This document shows positions 42,294-53,919 of a stretch of DNA of 64,000 bases, piece after piece (positions within the stretch are counted from its first letter, which is position 1; the number at the start of each line of letters is the position of its first letter). Origin of the DNA: Guadua angustifolia (lineage: Eukaryota > Streptophyta > Magnoliopsida > Poales > Poaceae); NCBI GenBank assembly GCA_036346375.1, contig CM070503.1:5208001-5272000 (forward strand). The letters are read 5' to 3'. Below the pieces are notes generated by a model. The model was not told the origin of the DNA. It searched no databases and was given only the letters and a program-made list of their open reading frames with translations. Both the position numbers and the translations under genes were made by a program.

Positions 42294-43563
42294 GCCGAGG
42301 CGGCGCGCATAGTGTACAACTGTACATAGCAAAATTGCATCTTACAGCTTAGTATAGGTATTTGTGGAGTTAGAACTCGATTTTTTAATAATATATTTTT
42401 TAAATAAATTTATAAAAATAATACGTGAGAAAAAAAATACAAAAATATATGTGTTTTTGTTACAGATTGAATTGATCGATAGATTATTTTGTCTTAGATT
42501 TATTTGGCTGATAAGACTGAGACTTCAGTCGCCATTTCAAATGCAACTGTATTTTTTTAAAAAAATCGATGTATTATTTTTATAAAATTATTTTAAAAAT
42601 ATATTATTTAAAAATTTTCGTTAGAACTCTGTCGAGTTCTGCTGGTTCATAGTATGATAGTAGTGGCCGTGGTCGCATGGTGGGCAGCCATGGATTTGTA
42701 TACTGATGCTTGTCCCCACGACCTTTTTTGCTGTGTTGAGATGTATCGTTGATACTATTAGAGCATCTTCAACAGTTTCCAATAATTTCACTCCCAATAA
42801 TCTTGGATTGGGAGCTACCTAAAAGTTTTTGGGCTAAAAAAAAGCCATACTCCAACAGCTCGTTGCAGCGAAAGCAATGCGCTAAGAGTTTATGCTGACA
42901 AATCAACCCATAGCTATACACTCTTTGTTCAGTTGATCTGCAAATTTGCATAATCCATTGTCTATATGTGTTTGACATTCATTTTCCAAATATTCCCTTC
43001 TCGAGGAGATTTCTAAAAGGGAAAAAAAACTAGATATTCGACTCGTAGCAGCATTTCGTCTTTGTGGCCGGTAGTACCAAACTGCAGTTTTTTCTTCTTC
43101 TTTTGTGTGGAGAAAATCAAGGTGGCCCATGGGCCATACCCACATCCTCGAACAAAGCCTATTTCTCGGCTTCATCTCTATAAAAAAAAGGAAAATTCTT
43201 GATCTAATATTTAGGCCCAGTTTAAAACAGTTTTTGATTATTCAGATTCTAAATTCTCTAAAAATTAGGTAAGTGATAATTTTTTATTTTATATAAAAAT
43301 TTATTTTTAATTATAGGAGAAGCTTCTTAAAGAATCCAAATCTGGTGGATTCTGAGTGAATTAGAAATTATCACACATCTAATTCAAAGAGAATCTAGAA
43401 TATACATCATTAAAAACTTTTCCAAATTGGGCAACAATCTTCCACCCCACGCTTCCGAAGTACAATAGTACAATCTTGACCCGATCGAGCACTTTCCGAT
43501 CTCCAGCGCGCAGAGGAGCAGTCGCTTCTCCAAAAACCCTCCCCTTTTCCCGCTGTGAAATCA
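42294..43563. other. Nitrate reductase 3' region and intergenic
   Basis: AT-rich. It includes a MITE-like inverted repeat (42369-42641), a partial TIR-like AGAGCATCTTCAACAG at 42761-42776 as in many grass Harbinger MITEs but without a clear partner, and a hairpin-prone AT region at 43210-43400. No coding region is supported. Confidence 0.45.
42369..42641. mobile_element. AT-rich inverted-repeat element (MITE-like)
   Basis: The left arm GTTAGAACTCGATTTTTTAA... pairs with the right arm whose reverse complement begins CAGAACTCGACAGAGTTCT and continues through a long TTTTTAAATAATATATTTTT tract. Arms are about 55 bp and diverged; a 13-bp segment is extra in the right arm. No target duplication was identified, so superfamily is unassigned. 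Confidence 0.5.
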
Positions 43564-44398
43564 TGTGCTGAAAAATTGGCTTAGTAATGAAATTGGCATT
43601 GCAAAGTGGTTGCGATCATGGCATGTGTAGTGCATGTGCATGTGTTGTTTAAGATGATTGTTTGATATGCTGTGATAGCATGTTAACGATTTTGCTTGAT
43701 GCAATGCGCTCATGTGAGTGGTTGCATGGATTGACCTTGAGTTAAGTCGTGGACTTGTGCTCGGATGTGTTTCTTGTTTATTTATGTGTAGGTGTTGCTC
43801 GAGGGCGAACGTGGTCGATGACGGGACCGAAACTAGGTTCATGGAGGAATTGAGGTTTGGGACTAGGTTCAGGGAGGAATCGAGGTATTGGTGGTCGAGG
43901 ATGTCATGCGGGACGTTCGGGCTAGAGAACATGCACATGGAGGCTGGTTAGTCACGTAATTACAGCGTGTGGGCTGTACATGCGTGCAAGAGTTGTTTTT
44001 TGCCATGTTGGGTCAGGTTGAGATGTATACAGACTCTTTCCATGTTGGGAGTGGAGTTGTATTCAATCTCTTTATGTTTGCTCAGTATAAATAGGGGGAG
44101 GTGTCTCCTGTTTATTTTGAGCGCTCAGGTTTTAGTGGTTGTACTCTTTTGTTCGAGTACTGTAACCAGATCAAAAATAAAAATCCTTCTTGCGTCTCGA
44201 GCGGCTGGCGATTTTCGTTTTGCTCTTAGCAGCTGTGCATTGCGGTGTTTTTGTTTGCTCCTGGTGCGGCAACTGGAAGACAGCATAAGAAAACAAATCA
44301 AAAGCCTAGCAACTAGAAGTCTTGCCATGCATGTATGCATGAAGTCAGATCCGTCGCAGTTATTTCTCGTTTTCGTCATTATTTGGTTCATCCATCTT

Positions 44399-44695
44399 GC
44401 GAAGGTAATATCTCTTGATCCGTAGATCCGATCGATTTGATTCTTATTGGGTTAGATTTGTAATTGAATTTAGTTTTTGCAGTTAAAATTTCACATCAAT
44501 CCAACGGTGGGATCTTTAGTTAGTCTTGATTGAGTTTGGTCCATCGCTGTTAGATCGCTAATTGTTTCAATCATCTTGTGAAGAACATAAATTTAGATCC
44601 ATAGATCCGATTGACCTAATTCTTATTGCGTTAGCTTCATAATTGAATCTAGTTTCTATAGTTAAAATTTAACATTAATCTAATGGTGGGATCTT
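44399..44695 (+). repeat. Tandem pair of about 170-bp units
   Basis: Two diverged copies share CTTGCGAAG/CTTGTGAAG, GATCCGTAGATCCGAT, TAATTGAATTTAGTTT and AATCCAACGGTGGGATCTT (second copy AATCTAATGGTGGGATCTT). Starts are near 44397 and 44574. They lie inside the LTR relic. Confidence 0.65.
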
Positions 44696-44717
44696 CAAAA
44701 ATTACTATTTTTTTGAA

Positions 44718-44900
44718 TTGGTCGCCAGACTGCTCGCCTGGTCGCCCAAACTGGTCTACTGGTCACCCAACTTCTCTACTGGTCACCCGACTAATCTACT
44801 GGTCGCCCAGACTACTCTACTGGTCTCCCGACAGGTCAACTAACTGGTCTACTGACTGCGTAAACTGGTCTCCCGGTTGCGTGAACTGGTCTCCAAGCAA
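44718..44900 (+). repeat. Degenerate short tandem repeats (CTGGTCGCCC-type)
   Basis: About ten imperfect units of roughly 16-20 bp with the core TACTGGTCNCCCNACT repeat in tandem. It is non-coding in practice, although it leaves a frame open. Such arrays are common in U3 parts of grass LTRs. Confidence 0.75.
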
Positions 44901-45596
44901 TTTGAGTTTAAATTAGGGTGTATTAGAAAAACAAGTCCAGAAATTTGATTTTAGCTTCCGCGCAATCATTCACCCCCTCTGATTGCTACATTAGTATATT
45001 TTGATCCTACACCTACCCATTCCCACCCCCAAATTCCCTAAACACGGCCATAAAATTTCCCCAGATGGCGGCAATCTGCCCATCCGCGCACGGCAATGGA
45101 GGCCGTCGGTGCTAACCTCCTCGTCGCCCTCTGAAAGACCATGTGGAGGTCTATACCTTTGTGTGATGAGTAATTAACTAGATTAAAGGTTGATCTAGAG
45201 CATTTTGATAGGTTTCCAACCAAATCGTGTTTCCTTTTAGTCTCTCGACCGGTTTTCTTCCTTGGCTGAGTGCTAAGTGCCGAGCGCTGCCAACCTTTGC
45301 TGAGTTCCTCTAGCCTTCCGACTGGTTTCTTTGCTAAGTACTGTGTTCCAAGTGGTTCCTGCTTTGCTAAGCACGTCTAGCTTTTTGACTGGTTTTTCGT
45401 CTTTTTGGTGAAAGCTGAGTGCTGAGTGCCTCCAGTCCTTATTGCGTGTGTCTAGTTTCTTGACTGGTTCCTTTTTTTGGTTGAGTACTCTGCTGTGGGC
45501 AAGAGTTTTGTCAAGAACTCAGTAAAGTTGCTATGTCTGAGTTTCCAAAAATTCTCTCTCAAAATCTTTGGGGCGCTGGTAGTCGTCCTTAGAGCG

Positions 45597-45718
45597 TTTG
45601 GTGTTTAGCCGAGTGGTTAACCAGGTGGTTAGCCAAGTGGTTAGCTGAGTGGTTAACCAAGTGATTAGCCAAGTGGTTAGCCATGTGGCTAGCCAAGCAT
45701 TTTAGCCGAGTGGGCTAG
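45597..45718 (+). repeat. Tandem repeat of GTGGTTAGCCAA units
   Basis: About nine imperfect 13-bp units of the type AGCCAAGTGGTTA (variants AACCAGGTGGTTA, AGCTGAGTGGTTA) follow each other. It lies in the presumed U3 of the Sirevirus-like LTR. Confidence 0.8.
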
Positions 45719-46202
45719 AGTATATGGGTTTGCCGACTGGTTGTGATTAAGTTGTGTTTGATTATTTTGAGATTATAAGTAAATATGTTTGTGGGCATTG
45801 CTATGTGAAAAGTTTCCTTGTCTTTGATGGATGCAGGACGACGGTGCTGGGTCATGGTGAGGCGGAAGTTGACCAGAATTAGGCGAGGTGCGTCGGAGGT
45901 CCAGAACGGTCGGGAGATCGCTAGAAGATGACCAGAGATGGAGTTCGGGCAAGCCAAGAAGGCAAGGAAAGGAGCAGATACTAGCTAGATGCCGTATGGA
46001 TCAATGAGGACTGTCGGAGTATGGTCTAGTTGATAGGAATAGCGGGTCTAGTAGTATGCTTTGAGAGCCATGCAAGAAAAACCCTGTGTTAGCGGGTTTA
46101 GGGTTTCCCCTTGCAGGCTGTGTGAGTGGGCTCTTCCTAGCCCTTAGATGAGACTCTAGGGTTGAGGGCTGCATCTAAGGGTGGTAGGTGGCCCGAGAGT
46201 TG

Positions 46203-46210
46203 TATAAATA
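46203..46210 (+). promoter_or_regulatory. TATA box in Sirevirus-like LTR
   Basis: TATAAATA, 755 bp before the primer-binding site, is followed by GGTGTAAAGGGG. It would be the start of element RNA if the LTR assignment is right. Confidence 0.55.
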
Positions 46211-46965
46211 GGTGTAAAGGGGTTGCCTTCGAGGTGATAGAGGGATCCGAGAAGGGTTTTAGAGGTTTTTTAGCGCTCTATTGAGCTTTGCCCACTTTTG
46301 TGTGTGGCTTTGTAACCTCCCTTCCAGAAATACAAATTCCACTCAAGGATTTCAATTCTTGCATTTTATTTCTTGTCATTTACTTTATGCAAGTTACTTT
46401 CTGCAATTTAAGTTACGCAAATTTACTTTACGCAAGTTGATTCATCTCCTTTTACATGCTTTTCTTCTTGCGCCTTTTGTGTTCTTAAGTTGTTGATCTG
46501 GTGTTTCGATTCTGTGCGTTCTTCGCTTGCTGTGACAAGTTTTCACGATATTTCCGTTCATCAAAGATCTCAAGAGCAAGCCTTCAACCGAATTCCCTGT
46601 TCTTCTTGCTTTTCTTGATGTGCTCTCTCTTCTCAGGCAAAAAGGTCAAAACTTTGAGGTTAGTCCTGGAAATCAGTTTGTGAATCAAGTTTTTGACTGT
46701 CCCAAGATCTCATCTACCAAATTTCTTGGAGTTCTGTTAAGCCGATCAAAAGTTACTTTGATTCTTGTTCTAGGTCGGGCTGTCTGTTCTTGAGGAGCTT
46801 TTAAGTCTGGCACTCTCACCTACTCCAAAGGGGTACTACCAGCTTTCTTAATCAAGAACTTCATCTTTTTGGGTGATCTTTTTTGTTAATCTTTTGGAAT
46901 ACTGTGAGTGAAAAATTTTATTGTGACCATTCATCCCCCTCTATTCGCCATCCCGATCCCTCAAT

Positions 46966-46977
46966 TGGTATCAGAGC
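46966..46977 (+). other. Primer-binding site (initiator Met tRNA)
   Basis: TGGTATCAGAGC two bases after the CA end of the LTR, the same 12-mer as at 34681-34692 in the young Copia element. Confidence 0.85.
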
Positions 46978-48266
46978 CGGTTCTGCTCTTTTTATAGATC
47001 TTGACCGGTCTCAAGAGCCATGGCGACAGACAAGTATTCCACCAAGCCTCCCATTTTCTGCGGCATTGATTTTCCTTTTTGGAAGTCGAGGATGGAATCA
47101 TACATCACTGTCCAGGGCTTCCTGATTTGGCAGAAGGTGAAGCTCCCGTATGATGTTCCCGCCGATGAACACGTCACAGTTGAAAATATGGGTGATGTGG
47201 AGGCGAATGCTAAGGCAAGAAATATCCTCATACAGAGACTTAGCCGCAGTGAGTATGACAGGATCTGTCATCTACGATCCGCTTATGAGATTTGGGCGAT
47301 CCTTGATGCTTATTATGAAGTGCTACCCAAATCAAAACCATGAGGCAGGATCAACACAAGCGTGAGTACAATAAGTTTGAACAACACACTGGTGAGAGTC
47401 TTGATGAGTGTTTTGGTCGATTTACAAAAATTTTGAGTGATCTCCGGGCGGTTGGTTGTACATACCCTGACTCGAACAATGCTCGACATTTCTTGACCGC
47501 ACTCGATCTTCACGTTTGGGAAATGAAGTGACTACCATCAAGGACACTACCGACTTATCAACCTTGACTCTTGACGGGCTTTATTCCCAACTCAAGACTC
47601 ATGAGATCGACGTCGTCTCTCATAAGACAAAATCTCAGTCGATGGCCTTGGTCACAGATCCCATTTGTTCCTCTTCTTCAGATTTTGCTGCTGGCCTGTC
47701 TCTCTTCAAAGTTTTCAGAAACTGAATTTGCTCTCTTAGCTCACAAATTTTCTCACGCCTACAAGAGGGTGAGGGAGAGGAAGAAAGGAGGTGTGATCAC
47801 CTGCTTTGAATGTGGTGGTCCCAACCACATTTGAGCAACTTGTCCAAAACTGGAGATGGGCAAGAACGATTACGGCGGTTCCGACAAGAACGACTACACT
47901 GACAAGAACTGCAACAAGAAGTCTCCAGTTCGCGAGCCAGCGCACGAGAAGAAGTTCCGCAACTTCTCGAAGAACAAGAAGCTCTTCCACCGTGTCCTCG
48001 CTGCCCTCGATGACATCAACCTCTCTGACACGGAGACTTGGAGCGACGAAGACGAGGATGATCCACAAGAGAAGAAAAGCGGCGATGACTTCTTTGGCAT
48101 GTGCTTCATGGCGAACACCAACGACATTAGCGATTCCGAGCTCTACAGTGACTCGGATAAGGTACCTTCCTACGACCAGCTCAATAAAGCTTTTTGCAAA
48201 TTAGGAAAATTTTATACTAGAGCTAGAGCTAGATATGTAGAGCTTGAGAAGGAAGTAGGTACTTTA

Positions 48267-51200
48267 TGTAAGGACCCGGATTACCAAATCCGAACCCTCC
48301 TGTGTTTCAACCGCTAATCCAGAACAAATAGCGACACAAAGATACAAAGGATGATAACACGTACATATCATAAAGTTCATAACAAGATAAGCAAAAGAGT
48401 GTAACAACATCATCACATTATTACAAGTATGAAGCCTTACTACCAAGTGTAAAAGTAGCAATGGAAATGTAGAACAAAAAGAGCCAATCAGTTAGCCCAC
48501 AGGCAACCGACTGGGGTGCGCTCCCTAGAAGATCGAGTCGTCCTCCTCTTCATAGTCCTCACCACATATGTCGAAAGGTGCGATGCCTGCTCTGATCTCT
48601 TCATCTGCTTAGGAATAAGCACCCATAATAAAAGCGAGGGTGAGTATGCAACATACTGCAAGTCTTGGAAACATAATGCAATTAACTAAATGCAAGGCTT
48701 AAACAAAGGAAGGCATAATATGGCTTATTTGCATAAAGCGAAATTTAAAGGAAATACAAGTAATAATTTCTTAAAGCAGCATTTACCAAAATGTAAATAA
48801 CATAATTAAATAATTTTGAAGTATAACAATTTCCAGGTTCCAACTACCTGGTTGGCTCTAGCCGCCAATCTAAACTTCCGGGAGCTCTAGCCGCTCGCGG
48901 ATTCCCAACCACATTTTCATTTCAAATCAAATCATCATTTTTCCATTTAAAACCAAAACCGTAAAATCTACTATGTGAAAGCTGCCCACGCTTGTTCTTA
49001 TCCGTAGGCACGGCTACTCAAGTAGTTTTAAGACTCTGCAGAGTGGTACACTTTACCCACACGACATGATCAACCCCTTGCGCCATGCAATTAACACACT
49101 TCCTTTGGTGTGTCGGCAGGAGATCATGACAAGGCCTTTACAATGCATATACCGCTCCGACTTCACCCGCTAAGGTTCCACATGGTAGGGCTACCTCCGC
49201 CATCCGAAGCCCCTCTTGCGCCTTGCAAGTGTCATCTCGACAAACCCGCATACAATCGGGCGAAGTCAAATAACGATACATGCAAATTACTTAGCCGTGT
49301 CGTACCCATATAGACATGTGGTTGTATCAGTATAGCATGCCCCATGGTGACACACGATCGGTCCTTAATTGACTAGGGCGACAATCACATTCCAAAATTT
49401 TGTGCATCCCGCACCCGCCATTCAACCAATTCCGCCCCGGTCTAAATCATTTTTCACTTTTAATTTCAAATTAATACCGGCAACACCAATTGCCATAATT
49501 TCCACAATTCATTTTGAATCAAGAATGAAATCATTTCCATAATGGTAAGGTACCGACGTGATTAAGCATGGCTAAGCATTTTCTACCGTTCCTATACTAC
49601 CAAAAATGATTATTATTAATAGTACTTAATTTTCCTAGGGTGTCAATGGTTGTCATAATGAATATCAATGTGGTTATAACAATGTGGCATTTATCTAAGC
49701 ATTTAAAATGACATTAAAGTACGATACGTAAATTAAATAGCATGCAATAATTTAAAAAAAAATAGCATTTCATAAATTTGGGTTCAATATGGTCAAGGAG
49801 ACTTGCCTTCAACCTCTCCCGCTGCTGCAACCTCCGCTGGATGCTCCTCTCGCTCAACCAAGGCGCCTACACACCTAAACACGCAAATCGAGGCAAAAAT
49901 AAATAAAACAGAAATAAATAAAATCCAAAAATTCATAAAAATGACACCAACAGATAGATCTTGATTTTAGATGAATTTAAAAATTTGAATCGTTCAAATC
50001 GGAGCTCGAACGGAGGAGAACGGGGCTTCCGAAGTTTAAATGGAGAATAAAATCAGAAAATGCTGGAGAGTGCCACGTGTCGCTACGCAATTGGTCGTTA
50101 ATTCAGATTTTCCGGATTTATCAACGAATAAACGGAATAAATTATGTCACTGACATGCGGGCCCTCGTGTCGGTGACACGGTTCACATGGACTGGGTTCA
50201 CGGCTTACGGATGACGAGGCGCCCACGGGTGAATTAGGGTTTACGTGGAGGTGAGTTGGCATCGACGTGGCTGGCACGTGGCGATGACGCGGTGACACAT
50301 GGCAGTGACGAGGCGACACACAGGGCTTCAGCAGTGAGGTGACGCACACGTGACGATCTAGGGCTGACATGGCGACACCGTGGCACACACGTGGCTCGCA
50401 CGTGGCGCCACGTGGATCTAGGGTATACGGTGGCGGCGACGTGGCAAACACCTGGACACAAGCATACACGGTGGCGGTGACGTGGCGTATATGTGTCACG
50501 GACGTGGCTGTGACGGTGTGACAAAGGGCTGACGGGGCGTGACGTGGTGCAGATGTGGCCAGCACATCGCGAACAAGTGAGCAGCTAAGGCCTACGTGGC
50601 CTGACGTGGCGCCGATGTGGCGAACACATGGCGATGACTCGGCGCAACATGAGGTGACGAGGCGCTTGATCGCTCGACTTACCGAAAATATGTGGCGAGA
50701 TCTGGCCGCTGATTTTGACGATCGGGCGGACGACGAGCTCAAGGCCGAGTCGACGGCGAGGGTCGAGCCGTTTCACGAGGCGAGGAAGACGAGGCGCAAA
50801 CGGCGGTGGAGTGACGGATCGGCCAGAAGAGTTAGTGAATCGGGAAGATCTTGAAGAGGTGAACTCGGCGGTACCAAATACGGCGGCGGAGACTCACCGT
50901 GGAGAGAGAAAACGACGGCGGAAGAACACGGGCACGGCCGGCAACTTCGGCGAGGTCAAGCGGCCACCACACAGCGTCTCCATCGGCGAGATAAGAGGGG
51001 AAATATGCGGCGCGGAGAGGGAAACCTAGGAGCGGCGGCTACAGGACCTTAAATAGCCTAGGGACGCGCAAAACGACACGGAAGTCGAGGTTGGTCTGCG
51101 GCGCTAGGGATACGGGCGGCGGCGCAACTTGGGACGACGTGGACGCGTAGGAGCCGCTGGATCTGCATCGGACGGGCGGCAACGAAACGGTATTAGGGTT

Positions 51201-51646
51201 AGGGTTACTGTTCGGGGGCGACGCGAATGCCAGCCGTTGGATCAACGACCGACGGTCGGATGCGCTAGGGTTTGCTATGTTGGCTGGGTAAGGGAGTTGG
51301 GCCGGGCGGAAACAGCGATGGGACGAGGGGAATGAACAGGAGTCTCAGCCCAAATGAAGGAAAAAGAATTTCTGAATTAAGAAAATTCATATAATCCGAA
51401 TAAACCTCAAATAAATCCAATAAATAGCAAATAAATCTCAAAAATCTCCAAAAATACAGAAAAAATCAATGAAGCACAAGGAACCCAAATAAAATAAGAA
51501 ATAATTAATTTGAGTTATAGATTATTCAAATTAAATCCCTTTTTGACTTTAAAAATTCAGATTAAGCTGGATTTAATTCGGGAAAATTTCCATGGGTTCG
51601 GATTTTGAAATTCACGTTCAAGAAATTCGAAAAACGGAATGTTACA
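48267..51646 (-). mobile_element. 3.38-kb solo LTR nested in gag
   Basis: On the + strand it runs from TGTAAGGACCCGGATTACC to CGGAATGTTACA, with 5-bp flanks CTTTA (48262-48266) and CTTTG (51647-51651), and the gag frame is continuous across it once it is ignored (EVGTL then TRELASL). On the minus strand it reads TGTAACATTCCG...CCGGGTCCTTACA with a TATTTAAG box near 51050 and a leader-like, donor-containing region (CACGGTGAGTCTCC), so its transcriptional direction is minus. No gag or pol is inside. It is an unusually long solo LTR, and carries a block dense in ACGTGG at 50243-50610. Confidence 0.75.
50243..50610. repeat. ACGTGG-rich block in the nested LTR
   Basis: The hexamer ACGTGG, most often as ACGTGGC, occurs 12 times in about 370 bp, embedded in GTGACG/GGCGACA-type degenerate repeats. 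ACGTGGC is the core of abscisic-acid response elements and G-boxes bound by plant bZIP factors. Whether it is used as such is not shown by the sequence. Confidence 0.75.
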
Positions 51647-52989
51647 CTTTGACTCGAGAGTTAGCCTCTCTTAGATCTTCTCCCTCCCAAGTTACTGATG
51701 ACTGCTCTTTGTGTGATGCTTTGCTTATGGAGCTTGAGCACCTAAGAACTTTACAAGATAGTATGCAAATTGAACTTGAAACCCTTAGGTCGAAGAATGC
51801 TAGCACTCGGACTGATGATGCTTCCTCTCTAGATGCTAGTTTTCTTCATGCTCATGCTACTCCTTCATGTGATAATTGCCCTAAGTTACTTGCTGAAATA
51901 GATGACATGAGCGTTCACCTCAGGAAGCTATCTTGTAGAAATGATGAGCTTGAAATGCACACTTCTAAGGACCCTGCCAGCTCATGTGAGGGTTGTAAGC
52001 AACTAAAACTTGACAATAAAGTTTTAAGTGTCAAGTGTGCTAAACTTGATAAGGACTTACTAAATAAGTCACTTAAGAGTTGCTTGCATTGTTCTGTGAT
52101 TGAGGGGGACTTGGATAAAATCCAAGTCAAGCTTAGGAAAAAGTTAGAAGACCAAGCCCATAGAATTAGAGAAGCTCCTTGCGTTTCTTGTGAGGCCCTC
52201 AAGATTAAGGCAGCTGTGCTGAGGGAGAAAAATGCACGTGCTGGTGTTTCTTCTCCTCTTTCTGGTTTTTCTCCTTCCTCTCACCCCTGTTCTTCTTGTG
52301 CATCTCTCTTCCGGGAGTGTGAGTATCTCATAAGCACTCTCGAGAAGTTTGTAGGAGGCAAGAAGAAGCTTAATCTTATTCTAGACCAGTAAAAAATCAG
52401 CAGATTTAATCAGAGTCTAGGATTTGACTACTCGGAGCATGCTAAGACTCATCCTCCTACCATTGTGCATGGCTCCAAGAGTGGAGAGATTGTGGTAGCT
52501 CTCAGGGTGAGTACCACTATTTTTAGGTCTGTTGGGGTTGTCCACGGGACCTCTGAGCAGAAGGGTGCTTCTTCTGTCACTTCTGCCACTAGTAAGGCAA
52601 AGTATTCATGCACCTTCTGTAAGAAGGATGGTCACCTAGTCGATTTCTGTTTTAGGCATGCTAAGATCACAAGGCATGAGCGTGTTGCTGCTTTTAGGGG
52701 TATTCAGGGTCATCCCCAGACTTTAAGTGCTCCTAAGGCACACACTTCTTCCAGACAGGCTAGAGAATCGCCTATTTTTGGGCAACATCCAGGACTCGGT
52801 TTTCATATTGTTCAGTCGAGTTTTAGTCCTGGAGTTGCTTGTGGTCAGTCTTTCCACCGTCCTTTTGATATTTCTCTTTTTTCCATCGAGGTAGATATCA
52901 GCGGCGTGAGGTGTTTTCAGGTAGGAGATTTAGGCAGCTTCATTGGGATGGTCCGGCGTATACAAATCCAATTACTAATTTTCAATTGA

Positions 52990-53919
52990 TTTTTGTTTCA
53001 AATTTTGATGTTTGTATGGAAATCAAATTGCTACTTTTATTTTATTTTTACAGGGAATTTTGGTTTTTATTGTACTTGATGTGGACTCTTTATTTTGATG
53101 TTTATATAAAAATCAAATTCCTATTTTTTTATTTTTCTTTCCGAATTTCTGTTTTTTAATTGGAATTCATATATAAATCCAACTACTAATTTTTATTCTA
53201 AATTTAAGTTTTATTTTGATGTTGGTATGAAATCAGATTAGTAATTATATTTTGCTTTTTATTTTGAATTTTAATTATATTATTAATTATCTTTTATTTT
53301 TTGTTTCAAAATTTTTTATTGTACTTGGACTCTGTCTTTTAATCGTATGGAAATCAAATTTCTAATTTTATTTTATTCCATATTTCAGTTATTTTTGTAT
53401 TGTATATAACATAAACTTTTGTATTGTACACAACACAAACTCTTGTATTAATTGTACATGATATAAATTCTTTCTTTTAATCTAGACCGTTATAATCTAG
53501 ACCCACCATGATCAACGGTGTAGATCTTTCTTTTATTCTTCGATTAATGTGTGAATTTCTAGTCTTGAGAGCGAACGTGATGGTTTCTTTTGCATCTGCT
53601 TTAATATTATAATAGATGTTGCACCCTCAGTTTTGTTGTCTTGTTTGTCCAGCAATATTATATTTATAGCAGTCTTTCTATGACTCATATTCCAGTCATA
53701 TATCTTTGATCTCTTCTGCTTAAAATTATAAAATGCAGATGCTTTAGGTGTAGCCTCCGGCCCAGTGTATACTGTATAGTAAGGTTTGTCACTACTTGTG
53801 CTTGGACTTGATGACGAAATATTACAAATACATGATGCAACCTGTTGTAAAGCTTTAGGGTCTGTCCGAGTCAATGGGCTATGAACCCCAAGATTGTTGC
53901 AAGCTTGTTGCAGTTTTTT
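52990..53919. repeat. AT-rich degenerate repeat and unassigned stretch
   Basis: 52990-53480 contains at least four diverged units with the core TTTTGATGTTTGTATGGAAAT followed by CAAATT (near 53000, 53092, 53213, and 53340 in short form), spaced about 90-125 bp, in T-rich sequence. 53533-53874 has a minus-strand open frame of 113 codons (ending SRLEIHTLIEE) with ordinary amino-acid composition but no domain I recognise. No function is assigned. Confidence 0.5.

Larger units (their letters stand above)
43564..45010 (+). mobile_element. Probable LTR relic (solo LTR)
   Basis: The segment shows promoter-like TATAAATAGGGGGAGG at about 44087-44102, a downstream transcript-like region, a tandem pair of units each with CAATCCAACGGTGGGATCTT or its variant, a CTGGTCGCCC-type repeat block and an end region ATTCACCCCCTCTGATTG...CCTACA. 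I recall this series of motifs from LTRs of grass Ty3 elements. No gag or pol follows. Both borders are estimates: TGTGCTGAAAAATTGG for the start, CCTACA for the end. Confidence 0.4.
45011..52989 (+). mobile_element. Sirevirus-like Copia element, 5' part only, with nested LTR
   Basis: An LTR-like region ends at 46963 and is followed by TGGTATCAGAGC (46966-46977), the initiator-Met tRNA primer site. A long gag then starts at 47020. The gag has two zinc-knuckle-type motifs and a long coiled-coil part, as in Sireviruses. It is interrupted at 48266 by a 3.38-kb solo LTR and resumes at 51647. No protease, integrase, reverse transcriptase or 3' LTR was found, so the element is truncated near 52.9-53.0 kb. 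The left border of its LTR is not determined; 45011 is only where the previous relic seems to end. Confidence 0.7.
47020..52989 (+). pseudogene. Sirevirus-like gag, split by a solo LTR
   Basis: ATG 47020 (context GAGCCATGGCG) opens MATDKYSTKPPIFCG and a UBN2 gag domain (FPFWKSRMESYI; later KFEQHTGESLDECFGRFTKI after a phase change near 47340). A first zinc knuckle CFECGGPNHI..TCP is at about 47803-47850 with an in-frame TGA at 47832-47834 inside it. An acidic region (SDTETWSDEDEDDP) follows. After the nested LTR the phase 51592-52392 encodes a Cys-containing coiled coil (CSLCDALLMELEHLRTLQDS, CEGCKQLKLDNKVLSVKCAK). A TAA at 52390-52392 is followed in the same phase by a second knuckle CTFCKKDGHLVDFCF (about 52609-52653). 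Decay is clear: at least two stops, two phase changes and one insertion. Confidence 0.75.

Noticed and set aside
42761..42860. Possible Harbinger MITE starting AGAGCATCTTCAACAG
   Set aside because: Only one plausible end; the CTCCAACAG at 42850 does not give a matching inverted terminus.
44718..44916. Repetitive frame with NWS/TGHPT-like units that looks like a repeat protein
   Set aside because: It is the translation of a short tandem DNA repeat in an LTR; no start context or continuation.
50098..50742. 214-codon minus-strand frame in the 3.38-kb solo LTR
   Set aside because: Built from degenerate GTGACG/ACGTGGC repeats, rich in Ser/His/Arg; no domain.
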